Source: Chloroflexota bacterium (GTDB taxonomy: Bacteria > Chloroflexota > Dormibacteria > Dormibacterales > Dormibacteraceae). From it: DNA of 64,000 nucleotides. The stretch's first letter is position 1. Each line of letters opens with the position of its first letter. The translations under genes were made by a program, and so were the position numbers. Below the pieces are notes generated by a model. That model had not been told where the DNA came from. It made no database searches and saw only the letters and a list, made by a program, of their open reading frames with translations. The stretch lies in assembly GCA_005887685.1 (NCBI GenBank), contig VBHJ01000007.1, positions 1 through 64,000 of the forward strand. The letters are read 5' to 3'. Of this stretch, positions 17,239 through 26,040 are shown one piece after another.

Positions 17239-17819
17239 CCAAGCAGTCCCTTTGAGGAAGGCACTCCAGGCCCGCCGCCCGGCGCGACCGCCTCGCGCAA
17301 CGCCAGGCCCAACGCCTTGAACGTCGCTTCGGCGACATGGTGCCGGTTGCGACCGCGGATCAGGTCCACGTGGATGGTGGCTCCGAGGTGGATCGAAAGC
17401 GCGCGCCAGAACTCTTCCAGCACCTCCGATTCGAGGGTGCCGATGCGGCCACGGAGCTCCACGTTGTATGTGAGGTATGGCCTGCGGCCCAGGTCGATCA
17501 CGACGCGCGCCAACGATTCGTCCAGCGGCGCGTAGGCCGAACCGTAGCGCGCAATGCCCGCCCGGTCGCCCAGCGCCTGCGACAGCGCCTGGCCCAGCAC
17601 GATCCCCGTGTCCTCGACGAGGTGATGCGGATCGACGTGCAGGTCGCCCGCGCCATGCAGGGTCAGGTCGAACCCGGCATAGCGCGCGACCTGCTCCAGC
17701 ATGTGGTCAAGAAAAGGAAGGCCGGTCGAAACGTCGATGCGGCCGCCGGCAATCTTCACAGTGGCCGAAAGCTGAGTCTCTTTGCTCTTCCGCGTCACGC
17801 CGATTTTCTTCTTACTCAA
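17235..17819 (-). CDS. hisB: Imidazoleglycerol-phosphate dehydratase
   Basis: Dehydrates IGP to imidazole acetol phosphate. 194 residues from TTG 17819, chosen because GAGG lies six bases upstream and the product then starts MSKKKIGVTRKSKET, matching the family; GTG 17798 is the alternative. Metal-binding repeats are visible as FLDHMLEQ, DPHHLVEDTGI and NRHHVAEATFKALG. Monofunctional, without the phosphatase domain of the enterobacterial protein. Overlaps both hisD and hisH. Confidence 0.95.
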   Translation of the reverse strand: MSKKKIGVTRKSKETQLSATVKIAGGRIDVSTGLPFLDHMLEQVARYAGFDLTLHGAGDLHVDPHHLVEDTGIVLGQALSQALGDRAGIARYGSAYAPLDESLARVVIDLGRRPYLTYNVELRGRIGTLESEVLEEFWRALSIHLGATIHVDLIRGRNRHHVAEATFKALGLALREAVAPGGGPGVPSSKGLLG

Positions 17820-19083
17820 GTCGCACCTCGATGGCGTGGGCGTGCGCGCCAAGCCCTTCCATCTGCGCGAGCCGCACGCTTGCCTCGCGGAGGGTCTCCA
17901 GGTCGCCTCGATTCAGGCTCAAGACGCTGGTGCGCTTGAGAAATGTGTGCACGCCAAGGGGGGATGCGAAGCGGGCCGCGCCCGACGTCGGCAAAGTGTG
18001 GTTCGGACCGGCGGCGTAATCGCCTAGCGGCACGGTGGCGTACTCGCCGACGAAGACCGCGCCCGCGTTGCGCACCTGCGCCGCGAGGCGTTCCGCATCG
18101 GCCGCGACGATGAGCAGGTGCTCCGGCGCGAAGTCGTTGGCCAGGCTCAGCGCCTGGTCCAAGTCGTCGGCGACGACGACGCAGCACGTGGCCTGACGGA
18201 TGATGTCCGCCCGTTCCAGGCCGCGGAGCAGGCTTTCCAGCTCCTGTTCGACGCGGTCGGCGAGCTTGGCCGAGTCAGTGATGAGGACGCCCCAGGCCAG
18301 CGGGTCGTGCTCGAGCTGCGCGGCGAGGTCGGCGGCCACGAAGTCCGGTCGCGCCGCTGCGTCGGCCAGGACGACGACCTCGGTCGGCCCGGCGATCCCG
18401 TCGACGCCGACCGACCCGAACACCTCTTTCTTCGCTAGCGTGACGTAGATGTTGCCCGGGCCGGCGACCACGTCGACTCGAGGGATGCTGGCCGTGCCGT
18501 AGGCGAGCGCGGCGATCGCCTGGGCCCCGCCCACCCGGTACACAACGTCCACGCCGGCCAGGTGCGCCGCGGCCAGGATGGCCGACGGGACGCTGCCGTC
18601 AGATCGTGGCGGAGTCGCCAGCACGACCTCTTCGACCTTCGCCACACGCGCCGGTATGACCGTCATGAGGACCGTGGAGGGATACGCCGCGCGCCCACCC
18701 GGCGCGTAGACCCCCGCTCGCCGCACGGGCCGCGTCAGCAACTTCAACCCGGGCGATCCGACGGAGGCCGCCTGGACCTGGCGCTCGTGGAACTCACGAA
18801 TGCGCCCGGCTGCGAACTCGAGCGCGGAGCGATCGGCGGGGGCCAATCGATCGAGTGCCCGTTTCAGGTCGGGCCTCGGCACCGCAAACGACTCGGCGGG
18901 CCCTGGCGCCCATCCGTCGAACCGCTTGCCCAGCTCGCGGAGGGCTGCGTCGCCCTCGGTCATGACGCGCGCGCAGATCTCGGCGACCGTGGCGCGCTCC
19001 TCGACGAACCTCGAGAGGTCCATGCGGCGCCGAGACAACGGCGAATCGAGCCATGACGCGGCGTCGAATCGCTTGACGGTCAC
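17812..19083 (-). CDS. hisD: Histidinol dehydrogenase
   Basis: Zinc enzyme that oxidises histidinol to histidine in two NAD steps. 423 residues from GTG 19083. The signature region VDGIAGPTEVVVLAD and the catalytic Glu-His of NDFAPEHL are present, as is GPNHTLPT near the C-terminus. It starts 15 bases downstream of hisG. Confidence 0.97.
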   Translation of the reverse strand: MTVKRFDAASWLDSPLSRRRMDLSRFVEERATVAEICARVMTEGDAALRELGKRFDGWAPGPAESFAVPRPDLKRALDRLAPADRSALEFAAGRIREFHERQVQAASVGSPGLKLLTRPVRRAGVYAPGGRAAYPSTVLMTVIPARVAKVEEVVLATPPRSDGSVPSAILAAAHLAGVDVVYRVGGAQAIAALAYGTASIPRVDVVAGPGNIYVTLAKKEVFGSVGVDGIAGPTEVVVLADAAARPDFVAADLAAQLEHDPLAWGVLITDSAKLADRVEQELESLLRGLERADIIRQATCCVVVADDLDQALSLANDFAPEHLLIVAADAERLAAQVRNAGAVFVGEYATVPLGDYAAGPNHTLPTSGAARFASPLGVHTFLKRTSVLSLNRGDLETLREASVRLAQMEGLGAHAHAIEVRLE

Positions 19084-19098
19084 GGCCGGACGCCTCCC

Positions 19099-19743
19099 TC
19101 AGCCACCGCCGGAGGCCCCTCTCAGCTTCGACACCACCGACTGCACCGCCGCGCTCCGCGTCTTGAGGCTCGCCTGGTTGGCGATCAGCCTCGCCGTCGA
19201 GCTGCCGAGGACCGCCGTGATGCGCAGCCGGTTCTCCTTCAGGGTCCGCCCGGTCGCCGTGAGGTCGACGATCCCGTCGACCAGTCCGACCTGCGGCGCG
19301 AGCTCGACCGAACCGTGCAGGCGAACGACCTCGACGGCTTGCCCGTGCGCATCGAACCAGGCCGTCGCGGTGCGAGGGTATTTGGTCGCGACGCGGATCA
19401 TCGGCGGCCAGGTGTCGGGTCCGTTGAGGCTCGAGGCGTCCGGCACCGCGAGCACGAGCCTGCAGCCGCCGAAACGCAGGTCGACGAGCTCGTAGTGCGA
19501 GCCGGGCGTCTCCCAGAGGATGTCCTTGCCGACGATGCCGAGGTCAGCCGCTCCGTGATCGACATAGGCGGGCACGTCGCTCGGACGAACCAGGATGACC
19601 CTCACCCCGGCCCGGTCGATGAGCAGCTGACGTCCCAGCTCGTCGGCCGTCAGTCGAGCCAGTCCGGACTTTGCCAGCACGCCGAGCGCGCCGGTCAGTA
19701 GCGCGCCGGTGGGAACTGCGATCGACACCTTTTCTTCCTGCAT
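19099..19743 (-). CDS. hisG: ATP phosphoribosyltransferase, short form
   Basis: First, feedback-controlled step of histidine synthesis. 214 residues from ATG 19743 (TGATG with hisZ). The PRPP loop region DLTATGRTLKENRL and the strand ADLGIVGKD are present, but the C-terminal regulatory domain of long HisG is missing. This short form needs HisZ, which is the gene directly upstream. Confidence 0.95.
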   Translation of the reverse strand: MQEEKVSIAVPTGALLTGALGVLAKSGLARLTADELGRQLLIDRAGVRVILVRPSDVPAYVDHGAADLGIVGKDILWETPGSHYELVDLRFGGCRLVLAVPDASSLNGPDTWPPMIRVATKYPRTATAWFDAHGQAVEVVRLHGSVELAPQVGLVDGIVDLTATGRTLKENRLRITAVLGSSTARLIANQASLKTRSAAVQSVVSKLRGASGGG

Positions 19744-21056
19744 CACGTAACCCCTCCGGCGAGCCGCCCGGCCACCTGCTCGGGAGGCAGGGACCTGCTG
19801 CGCTGACCCTCTGAAGTCCATGACACGGTGGCATCGCTGCGGCAGTGGACGAGGTTTGCCGCACCGATCGCGCGCCACCACGCTTTGGCTTCGGCCGGGC
19901 TGCGCGGCTGCGTGTCGACGACCGCTCGCATGCCGAACAGCCGCAGCGTCGAGCCGAGCCTCAACGCGGTGTTCAGGCCTGGGTCGCTCCAGGCCAGGGC
20001 CGCGTCGATCCGCGGCAGCGCGGGCGGCCGCGGCGCTCGGGTCAGCATCTCCGACACCAGGTCAAGCTGGATCATGAAACCGGTCGCGGGCGCCGGCCGG
20101 CCGAAGCGGGCGAGCAAAGCGTCGTAGCGCCCACCCTGCGCGATAGGCCGGCCGAAATCTGGTCCGTAGCCCTCGAAGATGACGCCGGTGTAGTAGTCGA
20201 AGTCCCGGATCGCGCCGAGGTCGAGCACCACGACGTCGCCGATGCCGTGCGCGACCAAGAGCTCGCGCACGTGCGCCAGCTCGGTGAGAGCAGCCTCCGA
20301 GCGACGGTTGCGCACCAGCCCGCCTGCGGCCTCCAGGATCTCCGGACCACCGCGCAAGGCGGGGAAACGGAGCAGCAGCTCGTGCTCGGCGGACTTCAAC
20401 GGCGTGCCTTCGAGAAGCGACTCGAGAGCGACGAAGTCCCGGGCCACGAGCGCCGCTCGCACCGCGGCTTTGACCCCGTCGGGCAGCTTGACCGCGTCCA
20501 TGATTCCGTGGAAGAACTCGGCGTGCCCGACGTCGATCTGGTAGCGACGGATGCCGGTCGCCTCCATGCATCGCGCGGCAAGTGCGATCACCTCGGCGTC
20601 CGCCACCGGGCCTGACGCCCCGATCAGCTCGGCTCCAACCTGATATGTCTCCCGACGCTGCTGGAAGCGCCCCTCGTCCGTGGAGAGGACCGGTCCCGAG
20701 TAGCAGAGCCTCAGCGGGAGCGCGGCTGAGCGGAGCTTGCCGGCGACGAGTCGTGCCACCGGGACGGTCCTTTCGCCGACCAGCGCCACGACGTCCCCCC
20801 GCGCGTCGCTGAACTTGAAGAGCCGTCGGCGCTGCTCCAAACCAAGCCCCACGTCGAGCACGTCCATGTTCTCGACCAGCGGCGTGATGACGTGGCGGTA
20901 GCCCCAGCGGCGCATCTCGGCCAGCAGTGACTCCTGCGCCTCGCGGAGGATCTCGGCCTCGAGAGGGAGCAGGTCGCGAAATCCGGGGACACCGCCCAGC
21001 TGGGGTGTCACCGATGGGTTAGCGGGGGTGAAGAAACCTCCGGGCCGCGGCCTCAT
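19743..21056 (-). CDS. hisZ: ATP phosphoribosyltransferase regulatory subunit
   Basis: Histidyl-tRNA-synthetase paralogue that has lost aminoacylation and forms an octamer with short HisG. 437 residues from ATG 21056; GTG 21011 (VTPQLGGVPGFRDLLP) is a possible later start. Class II synthetase-like motifs remain (RRWGYRHVITPLVE, RFQQRRETYQVGAELIG, DYYTGVIFEGYG). The C-terminal 90 residues are divergent. First gene of hisZGDBHFI. Confidence 0.93.
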   Translation of the reverse strand: MRPRPGGFFTPANPSVTPQLGGVPGFRDLLPLEAEILREAQESLLAEMRRWGYRHVITPLVENMDVLDVGLGLEQRRRLFKFSDARGDVVALVGERTVPVARLVAGKLRSAALPLRLCYSGPVLSTDEGRFQQRRETYQVGAELIGASGPVADAEVIALAARCMEATGIRRYQIDVGHAEFFHGIMDAVKLPDGVKAAVRAALVARDFVALESLLEGTPLKSAEHELLLRFPALRGGPEILEAAGGLVRNRRSEAALTELAHVRELLVAHGIGDVVVLDLGAIRDFDYYTGVIFEGYGPDFGRPIAQGGRYDALLARFGRPAPATGFMIQLDLVSEMLTRAPRPPALPRIDAALAWSDPGLNTALRLGSTLRLFGMRAVVDTQPRSPAEAKAWWRAIGAANLVHCRSDATVSWTSEGQRSRSLPPEQVAGRLAGGVT

Positions 21057-21070
21057 CTATTAGCCGGGGT

Positions 21071-21109
21071 CCCCGCGAAATCGCAGGCGCAGCCTCTGAT
21101 TTCGTGGGG
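21071..21109. terminator. Long hairpin between the TPR gene and hisZ
   Basis: CCCCGCGAAATC pairs with GATTTCGTGGGG over 12 positions with one G-T wobble, and an inner AGGC/GCCT stem closes a three-base loop. It begins 9 bases after the TPR stop in the minus direction. The only T-run (TTTT) is on the plus-strand side, so as an intrinsic terminator for the minus-strand gene it is incomplete; a role as his leader or mRNA end structure is possible. Confidence 0.4.
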
Positions 21110-21118
21110 TTTTGAACG

Positions 21119-21988
21119 CTAGCTTTCGTCTTCATCCTCATCCTCTGAGTCGGCGTCGGCCTCGTCCGAGAAGTCGATCGCCTCCCCCTCGTCCTCGACG
21201 GCGTGCATGCCCTCTTCGATGTCATCCGTCGCCGGTGTCTCGACCTGCGTCCCTTCCTCTTCTTCTTCCCCCGCAAAGACCTCGACCTCGCGGCTTAGGA
21301 GGCTCTCCTTCGTGTAGGGCCGGAACTCAACCTCTCGCTTGCGGCGCATCGGGAAGCTCGGCTTGCCGGCGAAGTGGGGATCCTGGTACGTCTCGCGGAC
21401 GATCAGCTTGACGGTGTTGCCGTCGCACGAGGTGATGCCTGCCTGGTAGCGGTTGCCCCCACGCATGAACTTGATGAGGCGGCGGGCCAGCTTGGCCTCC
21501 AGGAGGCCGAGACGCACGCCGCGCGACGTCTCGGCGTAGATGCCATCGCCTTCGACACGAAGCTCGGCGACGTCGCCCGCGGCGACCTTGGAGCAGATGT
21601 CCTCTTTCGGCGGCGAGTCCACGGTGGTGATCACCGTCTTCCCCATCTCCTCGACGAAAAGGTTTAGGTCGACCCTGGTTCCACCGACCTTGAGTCCTTC
21701 CTTCTGGTGGAGCAGCGCGTTGATGCGCGCCGCGTTCTTCTTGGCGATGGAGTTCATCGGATTGAGCTTCAGCGCCGCCTCGTAAGAAGCCTTCGCCTCC
21801 TTCAGCTTGCCGAGCTCGGAGAGCGACTTGCCCAGGCGGTTCTGCGTCTCCTCGTCGGCGCCGAAGTTTTCGATGATGAATTTGTTGAGCTTGACGGCCT
21901 CATCCCATTTGCCGGCAATGGCGAGCTGCACGGCATCTTCCGCATATTGCGAGCGGGGCTTGAGGTGTTCGCTGGTTTCGGTCTTCAA
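21119..21988 (-). CDS. TPR protein with acidic C-terminal tail
   Basis: 289 residues from a TTG start with AGGAG upstream. Residues about 14-95 hold two to three tetratricopeptide-like helices (YAEDAVQLAIAGKWDEA, LGKLKEAKASYEAALKLNP). Residues about 100-235 form a basic beta-rich domain (GDGIYAETSRGVRLGLLEAKLARRL) that resembles a HIRAN-type fold, an inference from pattern only. The last 45 residues are strongly acidic (EEEEEG, DSEDEDEDES). No signal peptide or membrane segment. Function unknown; a protein- or nucleic-acid-binding adaptor fits the layout. Confidence 0.7.
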   Translation of the reverse strand: MKTETSEHLKPRSQYAEDAVQLAIAGKWDEAVKLNKFIIENFGADEETQNRLGKSLSELGKLKEAKASYEAALKLNPMNSIAKKNAARINALLHQKEGLKVGGTRVDLNLFVEEMGKTVITTVDSPPKEDICSKVAAGDVAELRVEGDGIYAETSRGVRLGLLEAKLARRLIKFMRGGNRYQAGITSCDGNTVKLIVRETYQDPHFAGKPSFPMRRKREVEFRPYTKESLLSREVEVFAGEEEEEGTQVETPATDDIEEGMHAVEDEGEAIDFSDEADADSEDEDEDES

Positions 21989-22032
21989 AGGGGCGCGCTC
22001 CTAGGGCAGGCTGAAGGGTTTGAGGGATGCTG

Positions 22033-22038
22033 AGTATA
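22033..22038 (-). promoter_or_regulatory. -10 box of the TPR gene
   Basis: TATACT on the minus strand, about 45 bases upstream of the TTG start, leaves room for a leader with the AGGAG ribosome site. No convincing -35 is seen. Confidence 0.35.
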
Positions 22039-22078
22039 CGGACTGGCGGAGGTGCACTACGAATGTCATCCTCTCGGC

Positions 22079-23386
22079 GTGGGCAGACTGGGGTCACTCG
22101 CCGCACTGGTGATCGTGACGCTGTCCACGGCATGCGGCGGGACTGCCCCGGCCCCTCCGCCTGGTTCAGAGCTTCATCTCGGCGTGGACCTGCCCCTCAG
22201 CGGAAGCGAGGCTCGCGGCGCCGTGCCGGCGCTGTACGGGGTGCGCTTCTTCGTCCAGACCCACCCGACGCTCGACGGTTTCACGGTCAGCGTGAGGACC
22301 GCGGATGACGCATCGGGCGGTGTGCCGAACCCCAAACGAGGCGCGGCGAACCTGCGGGGCTTCCTCGCCGATCCCGCCCTGGTGGCGATGATCGGACCCT
22401 ACGACGCGGCGGTCGCCCGCCTGGAGATTCCGATCGCCAACGAGGCCGGGCTGGCAATGGTCAGCCCGGCGACGAGCAACCCGTGCCTGACCCGGAACGT
22501 CTTCACGCCCGCCCTGCTCAATCCATCGCGCACCGACATCAGCTGCAAGGCGGCGGGTCTGCCCTCGGCGGCGGACCTGCGGCCGGCCCACACCAACAAC
22601 TTCTTCAGGCTTACGACCACGGACGACCTGCAGGGAGCTGCGGTCGCCGATTACACCTTTCAGAAGCTCCACCTCCTTCGCGTAGCGGTCATCTCGGATC
22701 ACGAGACGTACGGCCAGGGCCTCGCCTATGCCTTTGCAGCCCGTTTCACCAGCCAGGGCGGCACGATCGTCGGCCGCTTCGACCTGGGGCCGACGAGCCG
22801 GGACGCCACGACCTTTCTGCGCAACGCCAAGGCGGCCGGCGCGCAAGCCATCTACTACGGCGGCGACACGCGCCCGGGCGGCTGCGAGATCCGCGCCGAG
22901 ATGAGGGCGATGTTCCCGGCGGGCGAGGCGACCCCGTTCCTGGGTGGCGACGGCATAGCGGAGGATCCCGCCTGCGTCGCGGCAGCGGGTGCCAACAGCG
23001 CGGGCATCTTCGCCAGCGTGCCGCTCGTCAACGCCGACTCGAAGCCGGGTGCCGCCACCACCATCCACGACTTCAAAAGGACGTTTGGCAGCACGAGGGA
23101 CTACGGGCCGTACACGCTGCTTGCCTACGACGCGACAGCCGTGCTCTACGCCGCTCTCGACCGGGCCATCCAGGGTGCCGGCGGCCATCTGCCGTCCCGA
23201 GCGAGCGTGACCCACGAGGTGGCGCAGACCTCCGGGCTGGCGGGAGCGACCGGGCCGCTCGGCTTCGATGCGGCCGGCGACACGACGAACCGCACGGTCT
23301 CGATCTTCGAGGCGGTAGGCTCCGATCCCCGGGCCCGTTGGAACCTCGTCGACGCGGTCGACTACAGCGCCCGGCTTCCTTATTGA
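22079..23386 (+). CDS. ABC-transporter substrate-binding lipoprotein, LivK type (first copy)
   Basis: Type I periplasmic binding protein of about 435 residues, probably for branched-chain amino acids or similar. From GTG 22079 the product begins with a short basic-hydrophobic signal peptide ending in LSTAC-GG, an imperfect lipobox; the track start GTG 22052 adds nine residues. The core resembles LivK (VDLPLSGS, MIGPYDAAVARLEIPIANEAGL, FFRLTTTDDLQGAAVADY). It is closely similar in pattern to the next gene but has no permease of its own, so it may feed the same LivHMGF transporter. Confidence 0.85.
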   Translation: MGRLGSLAALVIVTLSTACGGTAPAPPPGSELHLGVDLPLSGSEARGAVPALYGVRFFVQTHPTLDGFTVSVRTADDASGGVPNPKRGAANLRGFLADPALVAMIGPYDAAVARLEIPIANEAGLAMVSPATSNPCLTRNVFTPALLNPSRTDISCKAAGLPSAADLRPAHTNNFFRLTTTDDLQGAAVADYTFQKLHLLRVAVISDHETYGQGLAYAFAARFTSQGGTIVGRFDLGPTSRDATTFLRNAKAAGAQAIYYGGDTRPGGCEIRAEMRAMFPAGEATPFLGGDGIAEDPACVAAAGANSAGIFASVPLVNADSKPGAATTIHDFKRTFGSTRDYGPYTLLAYDATAVLYAALDRAIQGAGGHLPSRASVTHEVAQTSGLAGATGPLGFDAAGDTTNRTVSIFEAVGSDPRARWNLVDAVDYSARLPY

Positions 23387-23419
23387 TCGGGGCCGCCCGC
23401 AGACGAACTCAAGAGTGAC

Positions 23420-23449
23420 TTGACTTCGGGGGCCCTCCGAGTCGATAGT
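23420..23449 (+). promoter_or_regulatory. Promoter of the second binding-protein gene
   Basis: TTGACT and GATAGT are separated by 18 bases, a good -35/-10 pair. The start site would be near 23456, giving a leader of about 150 bases before ATG 23604. Confidence 0.5.
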
Positions 23450-23545
23450 GTGCCTCGGAGTAGCAGTTCGGCCATCCCATGTGGCCGCATTCGCCGCCGG
23501 CGCACTCTCGCCCCGACGCGAGTTGGGAAGAGGGCGGCAAGTGAT

Positions 23546-23582
23546 GGGAGGCGTCAGGTGTGGTTTTGCGCATTTGCCTCCC
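23546..23582 (+). promoter_or_regulatory. Leader hairpin upstream of the second binding-protein gene
   Basis: GGGAGGC and GCCTCCC form a 7-bp stem around a loop of 23 bases, 21 bases before the start codon and just ahead of the AAGGGGG ribosome site. It matches no riboswitch I can recognise; an mRNA-stabilising or control role is speculative. Confidence 0.3.
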
Positions 23583-23603
23583 AACCAGCACAAGGGGGAA
23601 CCT

Positions 23604-24902
23604 ATGGTTCGAGCTAGGGGACTTGGAGTCCTCTCGATGGCGCTTATGGTCGCATTCGCCTGTGGTGGCGGCGGCGGCACAAGCGGGAGCAAGGGGACGA
23701 TCAAGATCGGCTCTGACCTCCCGGTCTGTACCACTGGCGGCCAATCGACCGCCAACGGTGTCAAGTTCGCGGTAGACCAGAAGAATGCCGCCGGCGGCGT
23801 CAACGGCTACACGATCTCGTTCCAGAGCTTCGACGACTGCCGGCAGGGCGCATACGACGCCGCCGCCGGGGTCGAGAACGTCCAGACGATGCTCGGCGAC
23901 CCCAAGTTCCTCGGCATGATCGGGCCTTACAACTCGGCGGTGGCCAAGGCCGAGATCCCGATCGCTGCGCCGCAGCACTTCGTCATGATCAGCCCGTCCA
24001 ACACCGGCGTGTGTCTGACCAAGGAATCGCCGCCGCCGCAGGCGCCTTGCACCTACCACGCGGCCGACCTTCGCAACGGCAACGCCAACAACTACTGGCG
24101 CGTTGTCACGACTGACGACTACCAGGGCCCCGCGATGGCCACCTACTTCTACAAGACACTGAACGTCCACAGCGTCGGCATCCTGGATGACAGCACCGTG
24201 TTCGGTGTCGGCATCTCAGGTGCTTTCGAGACCCAGTTCAAGACCCTCGGCGGAACCGTGGTCAAGCACTCCGAATACCAGAAGGCCACGACCAGCGACT
24301 GGAAGTCGATCCTGCTCGCCTTCAAGAACGGCGGCGCAACCGGCGTCTACGTTGGCGGCACCGACGACCAGAACATCTGCATCCCGCGCAAGCAGATGAA
24401 AGACCTCGGATGGGACGTCCCATTCGGTGGCGGCGACGGCATCGAGACCACGGACTGCATCAACCAGGCCGCGGGCAATGAGCTCGGTGTGAACGCGACC
24501 TCGGCCGGGGCAGACGCTACCCAGATCCCCGGGGCGAAGTCAACGATCGACGCCTTCCACAAGCAGTTCCCCGGCGCCAACGACTTCGGCGGCTACACCA
24601 TGCAGGCCTATGACGCAGCCAACGCGTTGATGGCGGCCATCGGCCGCGCGATCAACGACGCCGGCGGCAACACTCCGACTCGCGAGCAGGTCCGGGCCGA
24701 GATGGCCAAGACCAAGGGCTTCGTCGGCGTGATCGGCACCTACGACTTCGACCAGAACGGCGACACGAGCCTCAAGATCGTGTCGATCTACACCGTGCTG
24801 AGCGTCACTGACCCAGCCAACTCCACGGGCGTCTGCGGCAAGACGCAGACAAAGCTCTGCTTTGTCTGGAAAGCTCAGTTCGACTTCGCCAAGCCCAGCT
24901 AG
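23604..24902 (+). CDS. livK: ABC-transporter substrate-binding lipoprotein, LivK type (second copy)
   Basis: 432 residues from ATG 23604, with AAGGGGG upstream; the track start at 23448 lies in the leader. The signal peptide ends in VAFAC-GGGGG, so the mature protein is probably lipid-anchored. Ligand-domain motifs: IKIGSDLPVCTTGG, NAAGGVNGYTI, MIGPYNSAVAKAEIP, WRVVTTDDYQGPAMA. Cys pairs (DDC, GVC, CTY, NIC) may form disulfides. It leads the livHMGF operon and is separated from it by a strong hairpin, so it may be made in excess over the membrane parts. Confidence 0.9.
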   Translation: MVRARGLGVLSMALMVAFACGGGGGTSGSKGTIKIGSDLPVCTTGGQSTANGVKFAVDQKNAAGGVNGYTISFQSFDDCRQGAYDAAAGVENVQTMLGDPKFLGMIGPYNSAVAKAEIPIAAPQHFVMISPSNTGVCLTKESPPPQAPCTYHAADLRNGNANNYWRVVTTDDYQGPAMATYFYKTLNVHSVGILDDSTVFGVGISGAFETQFKTLGGTVVKHSEYQKATTSDWKSILLAFKNGGATGVYVGGTDDQNICIPRKQMKDLGWDVPFGGGDGIETTDCINQAAGNELGVNATSAGADATQIPGAKSTIDAFHKQFPGANDFGGYTMQAYDAANALMAAIGRAINDAGGNTPTREQVRAEMAKTKGFVGVIGTYDFDQNGDTSLKIVSIYTVLSVTDPANSTGVCGKTQTKLCFVWKAQFDFAKPS

Positions 24903-24924
24903 TACTCTTTAGCCCAAAATCGAG

Positions 24925-24957
24925 ACGAGGAGGCCCATTACGGGCCTCCTCGTTGTT
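24925..24957 (+). terminator. Intrinsic terminator or attenuator after the binding-protein gene
   Basis: ACGAGGAGGCCC and GGGCCTCCTCGT form a perfect 12-bp stem with loop ATTAC, followed by TGTT. The T-run is short, so partial read-through into livH is likely. Confidence 0.7.
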
Positions 24958-25029
24958 AGCCAGAAGGAGGGGGCACTGGGCGCGGGCGTAGTCGGAGGCG
25001 GCGCGTCAGCCCTGCAGAGAGTGCGCTCT

Positions 25030-26040
25030 ATGGCTCTCGGCGGCATGAGCCTGATCGACTTTCTCTTCTATATCATCTGCGCCGCGGCGGTCGTACTCCT
25101 GGCTGCCCAGGCGGTCATCAACCCAACGGCTTTCGTGCAGATCACCGTCTTCGGTCTGGCCGACGGCGCCATGTACGCGCTCGTCGCACTCGGCTACACC
25201 ATGGTCTACGGCATCATCGAGCTGATCAACTTTGCTCATGGCGACGTGTTCACGATGGGCGGGTACATCAGCGCCGCGATTCTCGGCTTCTTCGCCATCA
25301 ACGAACAGACCTTCACCGCCGTCAACCTGGTCGCGATCCTGCTCGTGTTCCCCGCTGTGATGCTGATCATGGCCGCCATCAACGTCGGAATCGAACGCAT
25401 CGCTTACCGCCCTCTGCGCAATGCGCCACGGCTGGCACCGCTGATCACGGCGATCGGCATGTCGTTCGTGCTCGAGGGCGTCATGTTCCTGTGGCATGGT
25501 CCCGCCTCCGTCCACTTCCCTGACATACTCCCGCACGGGCCGGGTTTCCAGACCACGATCGGCGGCGTGTTCGTCACATTCAAAGATGGATTCGTGATGG
25601 TGACGGCCGTATTTCTTGTCACGTTGCTCGCCATCTTCATCAACCGCACCAAGCTCGGCAAGGCGATGCGCGCGACGGCGCAGGACAAGGACGCGGCGCA
25701 GCTGATGGGAATCGACATCAACCGGACGATCGCGGCGACGTTTTTCATAGGCGCGCTGCTGGCGGGAGCCGGCGGCATGATCTGGGGCCTCTACTTCAAC
25801 AACCTCTTCTACAACCTTGGCTTCCGCACTGGCCTGGTGGCGTTTACCTCCGCCGTGTTCGGAGGCATCGGCAACATCCCTGGCGCGGCTATCGGCGGCG
25901 TTCTGATCGGGCTTATCGCGGCCTATAGCGACTCCTACATCGGTTCCAAGTGGACCGAGGTCGTGATCTTCGGCATCCTGATCGGCGTCCTGGTGTTCAG
26001 GCCGACCGGCTTGCTCGGCATGCGGGTGCCTGAGAAATGA
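25030..26040 (+). CDS. livH: Branched-chain amino-acid ABC transporter permease LivH
   Basis: Inner-membrane permease of about 336 residues; starts at GTG 25021, ATG 25030 and ATG 25045 are all possible. About eight to nine hydrophobic helices. Typical LivH segments: YTMVYGIIELINFAHGDVF, AQDKDAAQLMGIDINRTI (coupling region for the ATPase) and FGGIGNIPGAAIGG. It overlaps livM as ATGA. Partners are the LivK-type lipoproteins upstream. Confidence 0.95.
   Translation: MALGGMSLIDFLFYIICAAAVVLLAAQAVINPTAFVQITVFGLADGAMYALVALGYTMVYGIIELINFAHGDVFTMGGYISAAILGFFAINEQTFTAVNLVAILLVFPAVMLIMAAINVGIERIAYRPLRNAPRLAPLITAIGMSFVLEGVMFLWHGPASVHFPDILPHGPGFQTTIGGVFVTFKDGFVMVTAVFLVTLLAIFINRTKLGKAMRATAQDKDAAQLMGIDINRTIAATFFIGALLAGAGGMIWGLYFNNLFYNLGFRTGLVAFTSAVFGGIGNIPGAAIGGVLIGLIAAYSDSYIGSKWTEVVIFGILIGVLVFRPTGLLGMRVPEK

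Noticed and set aside
21071-21113. Plus-strand intrinsic terminator with TTTT tail
   Set aside because: No plus-strand gene lies upstream, so a plus-strand terminator would have nothing to terminate; kept only as a hairpin of uncertain role.
22166-23803. 545-residue minus-strand ORF opposite the binding-protein gene
   Set aside because: Lies antisense to a well-supported LivK-type gene; no recognisable domain.
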